Made by a program: the position numbers and the translations under genes. Under the pieces are notes generated by a model. That model made no database searches. It saw nothing but the letters and a program-made list of their open reading frames with translations, and was not told the origin of the DNA. Source: Armatimonadota bacterium (GTDB lineage: Bacteria; Armatimonadota; Fimbriimonadia; Fimbriimonadales; Fimbriimonadaceae). From it: a stretch of 10,933 nucleotides of DNA. Positions within the stretch are counted from its first letter, which is position 1; each line of letters opens with the position of its first letter. The stretch spans positions 1-10,933 of the forward strand of contig JAFAFM010000053.1 in the NCBI GenBank assembly GCA_023423495.1, written 5' to 3'. Positions 5,544-10,933 of this stretch are shown here, one piece after another.

Positions 5544-6814
5544 AGACCTGGTTAAAGAACCTCGACGAATACTGGTTCGGCCATGGCTCCCCGGTTGCTT
5601 TGGGCGTTGTGAGGATATTCATTGGCTTCTGGGCGGTGGTCAACTTCCTTATGATTTCGGTGGACTTCGATGCGTGGTTCACTGAGCAAGGCTACGTACC
5701 TCACAGCATCGCGATGCGAAAGATGCCCGACATCTCAGGCGTCTCCACCGTTTTTGGTTACCCCTTGATGCTGCCCTTTGATGTGCCCCGCATCAATATC
5801 CTGGGATATTTCGGATTGGGGGAAAGCACCCCGTTTGCGATCTTCCTGTACGTCCTCACGGTTATTGCCGCCATCACCACGATGCTTGGACTCTGGACAC
5901 GGGTTTCAACAATCATCCTCGCCGTGGGCATGGTCAGTTTCCATATCCGGAACGGCTTCATTCTTCATGGTGGCGACACGATATTGCGCGTGATGACTCT
6001 CTACCTCGTCATGGCGCCTTGCGGTTTGGCCTGCTCGTTGGACCGTGTCATTGGCCTTTGGAAAGGAAGAATCGCTCCCGTCGTGCCAACCGTCTCGCTC
6101 TGGTCACAGCGACTCATGGCGTACAACGTGGCGATCGTCTACTTCACCACGTTCTGGCATAAGATGAGGGGCGACATGTGGCGCGATGGGACGGCCACGT
6201 GGTATCCCGCCAGGCTCAATGAATTCGACCGATTTTGGGTCCCGCCGTTCATCGAGAGCCCGCCGTTTATCTACATCAGCACCTACGGCACGTTGGCAAT
6301 CGAACTGGCGTTGGGCACGCTCGTCTTCTATAAGCCGCTTCGAAAATGGGTTCTCCTGGCCGGATTGGGTATGCATGCGTTCATCGAGTACAGCATGAAC
6401 ATTCCACTATTTGCATTCCTCATGTGCAGTTGCTACGTGGTGTTCTTTTCCGGCGAGGAAGTGACACAGTGGTTCCGTCAGTTGGGCAAACGCTTTCACA
6501 AGCACTACGTTCGCATTTGGACGCCAGCCGGGGGGCAGATCGCTCCCGGCCCCGCCACGGCCTTAGAGGCTCTCGATCCTATGGGAATGGTTGCTTACAA
6601 TCAGGGTTCGGCCAGTGATTGGACGGCGCGGAACCTGTATGAAAAAGAGGTGCCGCCAATAAAGGCTTCCTGGACGAGGTCGTTGGGAGCATGGCCGATC
6701 GGCTGGATCCCTGGAATGTGGAGAAGGGTGTTGAATGCGTCCCTGATCGCCTCGGAACCGCAACCCACCACAACCGCGGCGAAGAGAGAACGAAAGAAGG
6801 CGGCGGCAAAGTGA
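5540..6814 (+). CDS. HTTM domain multi-pass membrane protein
   Basis: A 424-residue integral membrane protein of the HTTM (horizontally transferred transmembrane) family, related to the membrane part of vitamin K-dependent gamma-carboxylase. Candidate helices lie at about 18-40, 98-117, 121-137, 146-165, 188-206, 246-264 and 268-304. Family motifs visible are RNGFILHGGDTILR (137-150) and FWHKMRGDMWRDGTATWY (205-222), with K208 and the RGDxWRDGTA core, which are hallmarks of the domain. There is no separate carboxylase lumenal domain, so carboxylation of glutamate is not implied; bacterial HTTM proteins have no established common reaction. A tail of about 115 residues follows the last helix and ends in a lysine/arginine-rich stretch (AAKRERKKAAAK). 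The start is TTG, overlapping the previous stop by four bases, with AAAGG (5526-5530) nine bases before. The stop overlaps the next GTG start, so three genes are linked. Confidence 0.9.
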   Translation: MKTWLKNLDEYWFGHGSPVALGVVRIFIGFWAVVNFLMISVDFDAWFTEQGYVPHSIAMRKMPDISGVSTVFGYPLMLPFDVPRINILGYFGLGESTPFAIFLYVLTVIAAITTMLGLWTRVSTIILAVGMVSFHIRNGFILHGGDTILRVMTLYLVMAPCGLACSLDRVIGLWKGRIAPVVPTVSLWSQRLMAYNVAIVYFTTFWHKMRGDMWRDGTATWYPARLNEFDRFWVPPFIESPPFIYISTYGTLAIELALGTLVFYKPLRKWVLLAGLGMHAFIEYSMNIPLFAFLMCSCYVVFFSGEEVTQWFRQLGKRFHKHYVRIWTPAGGQIAPGPATALEALDPMGMVAYNQGSASDWTARNLYEKEVPPIKASWTRSLGAWPIGWIPGMWRRVLNASLIASEPQPTTTAAKRERKKAAAK

Positions 6815-7707
6815 GGTCGTTCTCGTTTCGAAAGCCAAAAACTCCTGGCTTTGGCATCAACCGCGGGTTCTATTTGACCGTGCTCTCGAGCAAACCGGTC
6901 ATGCCGCCGATGCTCGCCATCATCAACCCGAAAGGGCAGGGCGGCGCGGTAGAGGGGTTTGGAGCTCCGCTTGCCTCAGATGCCTCCAAAGATTCCCTGG
7001 GCAAGCCATTGGAGCGGGGCGCTTACGCAATCGCCAGCAAGGACCAGAAGACGGTACTTAAACTGTTGGTTTTGAGCAAAGAGGAAGCTGGATTCGATCC
7101 TGATCCGTTCTTGCGCAGCGCACTTGCCAAGGAGCTTGATGAGGAGCTTCTAGTCCGAATCCGCGCGACCTGGCTAATCGGACAAGTAACGTTCGAATCT
7201 CACGACCCGATGGTATATCCCGCGATCGACTTCGCGTTAGAATTCTGTTCGACTTTGGCCGAACTCACCGACGGCGTCGTCGCGGACCCGATTGCCCGTC
7301 GCTATATGCTTCCCGAGCAGGTGCGCCAACCCCTGCGTGCGGATCCCCTTGTCGACGCTCGCGAAGTTGTTGGGCTTTCCCACCGGGCTAGTGAATCCGG
7401 CGTCCACCTTTTCACTTTGGGAATGCAGAAGTTTGGGCTCCATGAAATCGAGATGCTGGGCTTGGAGATCACCGACGTTCCCCTCGCGGAGTCCCTTTTG
7501 ATGAGTCTCGCCCAAAGCGCTCTCCTGGGACACAAACTGGAGAATGGCGATCGAATTGGCGGGAAGGGTTTGGAATTCGAAGTCCGAGATGGAGGCCTCG
7601 ACCGAGGGCTCTGGGAAGGGATCGACGTGTTTGAATTGTTGCCGCCCACTCTGCACTCACCTGGCGAATGCCTTCGCGCTTGGCAGCAGTCTTTAAGCGT
7701 GTCGTGA
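6811..7707 (+). CDS. unrecognised soluble protein, third gene of the HTTM unit
   Basis: A 298-residue protein I do not recognise. It has no signal peptide and no membrane helix, so it is probably cytoplasmic. The N-terminus FYLTVLSSKPVMPP (20-33) looks like a buried strand followed by a proline turn. The middle includes TWLIGQVTFESHDPMVYPAIDFALEF (about 120-145) and ELTDGVVADPIARRYMLPE (151-169), where acidic, histidine and arginine residues are well spaced for a binding pocket. The last third (HLFTLGMQKFGLHEIEM, 199-215, then a strand- and glycine-rich end) faintly recalls the C-terminal part of DUF4261-type proteins, which is only an impression. The start is GTG at 6811, giving a four-base GTGA overlap with the HTTM stop and GAAGG (6796-6800) ten bases upstream. 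An earlier in-frame ATG at 6691 is inside the HTTM gene and unlikely. The 3' end overlaps the convergent response regulator by 15 bases. Confidence 0.65.
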   Translation: MRSFSFRKPKTPGFGINRGFYLTVLSSKPVMPPMLAIINPKGQGGAVEGFGAPLASDASKDSLGKPLERGAYAIASKDQKTVLKLLVLSKEEAGFDPDPFLRSALAKELDEELLVRIRATWLIGQVTFESHDPMVYPAIDFALEFCSTLAELTDGVVADPIARRYMLPEQVRQPLRADPLVDAREVVGLSHRASESGVHLFTLGMQKFGLHEIEMLGLEITDVPLAESLLMSLAQSALLGHKLENGDRIGGKGLEFEVRDGGLDRGLWEGIDVFELLPPTLHSPGECLRAWQQSLSVS

Positions 7708-8118
7708 TGGCCGGTTCATCCCAAGCCAGTACAGGCCGAGTTGCCGTACGGCATCCATGAACTCTTCAAAGTCGACCGGTTTACGGATGTAAGAATTTGC
7801 TCCACTCTGGTAGCACTCCGCAATGTCTCTCTCCTCATCGCTCGAGGTCAGCACGACAATCGGGAGGCTTGCCGTCGCCGAATTCTTTCGTATCTTCTGG
7901 AGTAATTCCAAACCGCCAATCTTGGGCAGCTTCAGATCCATCAGCACGAGATCTGGCAGTCGGGCGCCATCACCGAACAGCAGATCGACCGCTTCTGCGC
8001 CATCGCGTGCAACGCGGATGATGTTGGGCACCTCGCTCTGTCGCATGGCTCTCAGCGTGAGCTGCTCATCATCTGCATTGTCCTCTATTAGGAGGATTGT
8101 TTTGGGCTCGATCGCCAC
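7693..8118 (-). CDS. stand-alone response regulator (CheY/Rcp1-like receiver)
   Basis: A 141-residue single receiver domain with no output domain, so it probably acts by protein-protein contact in a phosphorelay or with a kinase. The phospho-acceptor is D61 (LVLMDLKLP), the acidic pair is E12/D13 (LLIEDNADDEQ), the switch threonine is T91 (VVLTSSDE), and the conserved lysine is K113 (YIRKPVDFEEF). The EDNADDEQLTLRAM start and the long loop before D61 resemble the Rcp1 group that partners bacteriophytochromes and hybrid kinases. No kinase gene is in the window. The chosen start is GTG at 8118, with AAGGA at 8129-8133 ten bases upstream. A GTG at 8151 would add 11 residues (ISCLIKDPFG) not typical of the family. 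The 3' end overlaps the convergent unknown gene by 15 bases. Confidence 0.9.
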   Translation of the reverse strand: MAIEPKTILLIEDNADDEQLTLRAMRQSEVPNIIRVARDGAEAVDLLFGDGARLPDLVLMDLKLPKIGGLELLQKIRKNSATASLPIVVLTSSDEERDIAECYQSGANSYIRKPVDFEEFMDAVRQLGLYWLGMNRPSRHA

Positions 8119-8167
8119 TCCAAAAGGGTCCTTAATCAAACAAGAGATCACATTAATGAGTTATTAA

Positions 8168-8353
8168 ATGGATATGCTAAACGTTGAGCGGAACAATTCC
8201 GCTTATAAGCCTATTATGGAGATCGGATTCGAGCTCGGGTATAGGGAAGATTGCGGTTTCCGCAACAAACTAGCTGATCTTCTGGGAGGCTTAGACTTTC
8301 AACTCTTTCTGCAGCCGAATTTGGCACTGTTGACGTTTACAAAAGGTTTATAA
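8168..8353 (+). CDS. doubtful 61-residue reading frame upstream of dxs
   Basis: The only open frame of note in the roughly 200-bp space between the response regulator and dxs. It starts at ATG 8168 with no ribosome site and stops four bases before the dxs ATG. The translation (MEIGFELGYREDCGFRNKLA in its middle) matches nothing I know. It could be a small protein coupled to dxs, a decayed gene remnant, or chance. The surrounding bases are more AT-rich than the neighbouring genes, which favours a leader or promoter region. Confidence 0.2.
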   Translation: MDMLNVERNNSAYKPIMEIGFELGYREDCGFRNKLADLLGGLDFQLFLQPNLALLTFTKGL

Positions 8354-8357
8354 ATAT

Positions 8358-10259
8358 ATGGCTTCTGCCTACACTTTATTGTCGCAAATCGTGCAGCCGT
8401 CTGATCTCCACAAGTTCAGCGACAATGAACTGCTGCAGGTAGCGGCCGAACTACGTCAAGCAATCTTGGACAAAGTAAGCAAGACGGGCGGACACTTTAG
8501 CTCCAACTTGGGAACCGTCGAGCTCACCGTCGCGATGTATGCAGCCTACAAGATTCCCCCGGACAAGGTTATTTGGGATACAGGGCACCAGGCCTATCCA
8601 CACAAGATGCTGACCGGGCGGCTAGACCGTTTCGACACCTTGCGAAAGCACAAAGGTCTCAGCGGGTTTTTAAAGCGAGACGAACACGAACTGGATTTCT
8701 TCGGCGCCGGTCATGCCGGGACGGCGGTATCCGCCGCGCTCGGGTTTGCCGAAGCGCGCGATCGCTTGGGCGGAACGGAACGCGTGGTCGCCGTGACGGG
8801 CGACGCCGCGATCGCGTCGGGAATGAGTTGGGAGGCCCTCAATCATGCCGGGGAACTCAATACGGACCTCTGCGTCGTGTTGAACGACAATCGAATGTCG
8901 ATCGCTCCCCCAGTGGGCGCTCTTACAAACTATCTAGCCCGACTCCGATCTCGAACTTGGCTGCAAAACATGGCCCACCGGGCTAAAGAAGTCATAGAGA
9001 AAATGCCGGAGCCAATCACAAAGGTTGCCGCCGGTATCCGCCACGGCATAACGCACTACTTGGCGCCGGAGCACACCGGAACGATCTTTGAGGAAATTGG
9101 CTGGGAATACATCGGGCCCGTCGACGGCCATGACTTGCTCACCTTGCTTGAAGTTTTTCGGAATGTTCGCGAGCTTCAGGGTCCGACCTTTGTCCACGCG
9201 ATAACCGTCAAGGGCAAAGGGTACGAGGTCGCGGAAGAAGATGCTCGCAAGTGGCATGGAGTGACGCCGTTTGATCTGGATTCGAACGAGATGGCCAAAG
9301 GCGCTGGCCCGGTTACCTACACCCAAGCTTTCGGTGATGCCGCCGTCGAGTGTGCAGAGAATGATCCCAAGGTCGTTGCGATTACGGCCGCAATGCCGGA
9401 CGGAACCGGTCTCACTAAATTCAGCAAGCTCTACCCTGACCGCTATTACGACGTCGGAATCGCAGAGCAACACGCCGTCACATTTGCCGCCGGACTCGCG
9501 GCGGGTGGAGTCAAACCGTTCTGCGCCATCTACAGCACCTTCCTTCAACGAGGTTTTGATCAAGTGCTCCATGACGTCTGCCTGCAAAAGATTCCGGTTC
9601 GGTTTTTCATGGATCGGGCAGGCCTGGTGGGAGATGATGGCCCCACTCACCATGGCGCCTTCGACATCTCATTTCTCAGCTTCATTCCAAACATCGTCCT
9701 TCTGGCCCCCCGTGACACAACCGAGCTTCGGCAAATGACGGCCTGGATGAAAGACTACGACGCCATGCCCTCGGCCATGCGCTATCCACGCGGGGCGAGC
9801 GACGACCGGCTTCCCGAAGGCAGATCTCCCATCGAGCTTGGCCGAGCGGAAGTTTTAAGTGAAGGCAAGGATGCGACAATTGCGGCGATCGGCTCGATGG
9901 TTAGCGTCGCCTGGGAAGCGGCCCAATTGCTTGCCCAGGAGGGCGTTGAGGTAGGTGTTATTAATGCTCGCTTCGTCAAGCCGTTGGATGCCGGGACGAT
10001 CTTGGATGCCGCCTGCGTGTCGGGGCGCTTGATTACCATCGAAGAAAATGCCCGACGTGGTGGCTTTGGCGAGATTGTGCGCGACGCCATTGCGGAGGCC
10101 AACTTAAGTGGCCAAATCGACCACCGGATAATCGCCCTTCCCGACGCCTTTGTGGAGCACGGTTCGCAGCCTATAATTCGCAGAGAGTGCGGGCTCTGTG
10201 CTGAAGCTCTTGTGGAAGCCGTTCGAGCCTCGTTCAAGAAATTGCCACAATCGAAGTAA
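8358..10259 (+). CDS. dxs: 1-deoxy-D-xylulose-5-phosphate synthase
   Basis: Thiamine diphosphate enzyme that condenses pyruvate and glyceraldehyde 3-phosphate to DXP, the first step of the MEP route to isoprenoids and a source for thiamine and pyridoxal. The length of 633 is typical. GGHFSSNLGTVELT (44-57, with H46) and WDTGHQAYPHK (73-83) form the N-terminal active-site side. The diphosphate/magnesium motif runs from GDAAIASGM (148-156) to LNDNRMSI (175-182); GDA replaces the commoner GDG. The catalytic glutamate is E370 in VGIAEQHAVTFAAGLA, and RAGLVGDDGPTHHGAFD (420-436) is the substrate-side block. The C-terminal transketolase-like domain begins near 490. ATG at 8358 has AAAAGG (8341-8346) eleven bases upstream. 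It is not beside xseB or ispA, its frequent partners elsewhere. Confidence 0.97.
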   Translation: MASAYTLLSQIVQPSDLHKFSDNELLQVAAELRQAILDKVSKTGGHFSSNLGTVELTVAMYAAYKIPPDKVIWDTGHQAYPHKMLTGRLDRFDTLRKHKGLSGFLKRDEHELDFFGAGHAGTAVSAALGFAEARDRLGGTERVVAVTGDAAIASGMSWEALNHAGELNTDLCVVLNDNRMSIAPPVGALTNYLARLRSRTWLQNMAHRAKEVIEKMPEPITKVAAGIRHGITHYLAPEHTGTIFEEIGWEYIGPVDGHDLLTLLEVFRNVRELQGPTFVHAITVKGKGYEVAEEDARKWHGVTPFDLDSNEMAKGAGPVTYTQAFGDAAVECAENDPKVVAITAAMPDGTGLTKFSKLYPDRYYDVGIAEQHAVTFAAGLAAGGVKPFCAIYSTFLQRGFDQVLHDVCLQKIPVRFFMDRAGLVGDDGPTHHGAFDISFLSFIPNIVLLAPRDTTELRQMTAWMKDYDAMPSAMRYPRGASDDRLPEGRSPIELGRAEVLSEGKDATIAAIGSMVSVAWEAAQLLAQEGVEVGVINARFVKPLDAGTILDAACVSGRLITIEENARRGGFGEIVRDAIAEANLSGQIDHRIIALPDAFVEHGSQPIIRRECGLCAEALVEAVRASFKKLPQSK

Positions 10260-10347
10260 ATCGGCTTGAACTTTTGATCTGCATCCGCTAGTCTCTTACT
10301 TCACTACTGCATTGGATTCCGCTTGGCCAACAACTCGGGAGTCCAAA
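10260..10347. other. intergenic gap between dxs and prepilin-like gene
   Basis: These 88 bases hold no gene and no visible hairpin terminator. GGGAG at 10337-10341 is the ribosome site for the next gene, six bases before its ATG. TTGAAC at 10266-10271 could be a -35 hexamer, but 17 bases later only TAGTCT is found, so no promoter is called. Confidence 0.5.
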
Positions 10348-10933
10348 ATGAAAACTAAATCTGCTTTTACGCTCATCGAGCTGCTCGTGGTGATTGCAAT
10401 CATTGCAATCCTCGCGTCTATCCTTTTTCCTGTCTTTGCCCAAGCAAAGGCCGCTGCCAAAGCCACCGCAACCCTCAGCAATATCAAACAGCAGGCATTG
10501 GCTCACATCATGTACGCCGGTGACTACGATGACACGATGGTCCCCGCCCAAACGCTAAGCTCTCAACCCGAAAGCTATGACCTTGGCGGCGGACTCGTCT
10601 TCACCCCGTGGACAAAGTTAATTCACCCATTCATTAAGAACACCGAAATCTTCGGCGACGCGCTCGCTCCAAACTTCGCCACGATTCCTGGCCTTACAAT
10701 CGAGGACGTCCGATTCCTCTTTCCCCGGATGGGAATGAACTGGCACAACCTGAATATTGCGACTTCGGCCGGCCTTTCTGGGGTCAGTGGCACCTCTCCT
10801 CAAAACCCAGCCGATACGGTAATGCTCTGCACCCGATATGGGGTTAATGGGGATACACCTTCGTTCGAAATTGTTGAGTACATCTCACCAGGAGTGTCGA
10901 GCTATCTCGTCTTTGGAGGATTACTGGCATTCC
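10348..10933 (+). CDS. prepilin-type N-terminal methylation domain protein, 3' cut
   Basis: A type IV-pilin-like protein, open for 195 codons with no stop before the window ends. The N-terminus [20 protein letters not shown] is the class III leader. Prepilin peptidase should cut between Ala6 and Phe7, leaving a methylated Phe and the conserved Glu at +5. The hydrophobic helix (7-29) leads into [15 protein letters not shown]. Next comes [20 protein letters not shown], the pattern of the large pseudopilin-like families of armatimonads and planctomycetes, then an aromatic-rich outer domain ([16 protein letters not shown]). Such proteins may be surface or secretion pseudopilins rather than true pili; the exact role is unknown. 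Alanine replaces the usual glycine before the cut site. ATG at 10348 has GGGAG six bases upstream. Confidence 0.9.
   Translation, partial: MKTKSAFTLIELLVVIAIIAILASILFPVFAQAKAAAKATATLSNIKQQALAHIMYAGDYDDTMVPAQTLSSQPESYDLGGGLVFTPWTKLIHPFIKNTEIFGDALAPNFATIPGLTIEDVRFLFPRMGMNWHNLNIATSAGLSGVSGTSPQNPADTVMLCTRYGVNGDTPSFEIVEYISPGVSSYLVFGGLLAF

Noticed and set aside
8330..8354. TTGACG followed by TATAAA before dxs
   Set aside because: The spacer is 13 bases, too short for a sigma-70 promoter, and transcription would start at or past the dxs ATG.
8934..9653. 239-codon minus-strand frame inside dxs
   Set aside because: It is the antisense shadow of a fully conserved dxs gene, with no ribosome site or recognisable motif.
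1..10933. CRISPR array, rRNA genes, prophage or defence-system genes
   Set aside because: No regularly spaced repeats beyond the two-copy 18-mer, no rRNA-like sequence, and no integrase, capsid, nuclease-effector or restriction motifs were seen on either strand.

Overview
The window looks like ordinary chromosome from a free-living bacterium, most plausibly of the phylum Armatimonadota (Fimbriimonas-like). The best hint is the last gene, a type IV-pilin-like protein whose N-terminal helix runs into LFPVFAQAK, a signature I associate with the large prepilin-like families of that phylum. HTTM membrane proteins and frequent GTG/TTG starts are compatible. This placement is an inference from family flavour, not from a marker gene.

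Layout. Positions 1-378 hold no convincing complete gene. They carry a 212-bp imperfect inverted-repeat element (102-313) with two 87-bp arms around a core holding a tandem 18-mer, best read as a MITE or a collapsed insertion sequence. Positions 379-1210 hold three small membrane proteins: a divergent pair, and a one-helix coiled-coil protein of PspB-like build that follows the ribonuclease gene. Positions 1264-3063 (minus) encode an RNase E/G family endoribonuclease. Divergent from it is a tightly spaced pair, an FmdB-type zinc-ribbon protein and thymidine kinase (tdk), 3203-4110. A secreted protein of unknown function (4111-4797, minus) converges on tdk.

Positions 4881-7707 form a three-gene unit joined by 4-bp start/stop overlaps: a single-pass membrane protein with a large outer domain, an HTTM (vitamin K-dependent carboxylase-like) multi-pass protein, and a 298-residue protein I do not recognise. 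This is the most interesting coding unit here, because the overlaps argue for coordinated production and the joint function is unknown. A stand-alone CheY-like response regulator (7693-8118, minus) converges on it with a 15-bp overlap.

A roughly 200-bp mostly non-coding stretch is followed by dxs (8358-10259), first enzyme of the MEP isoprenoid pathway, and then by the prepilin-like gene, which runs off the window at 10933.

The core content (RNase E/G, tdk, dxs) is housekeeping. I see no CRISPR array, phage genes, intact transposase, rRNA or convincing tRNA. The items that merit most follow-up are the inverted-repeat element and the HTTM unit.
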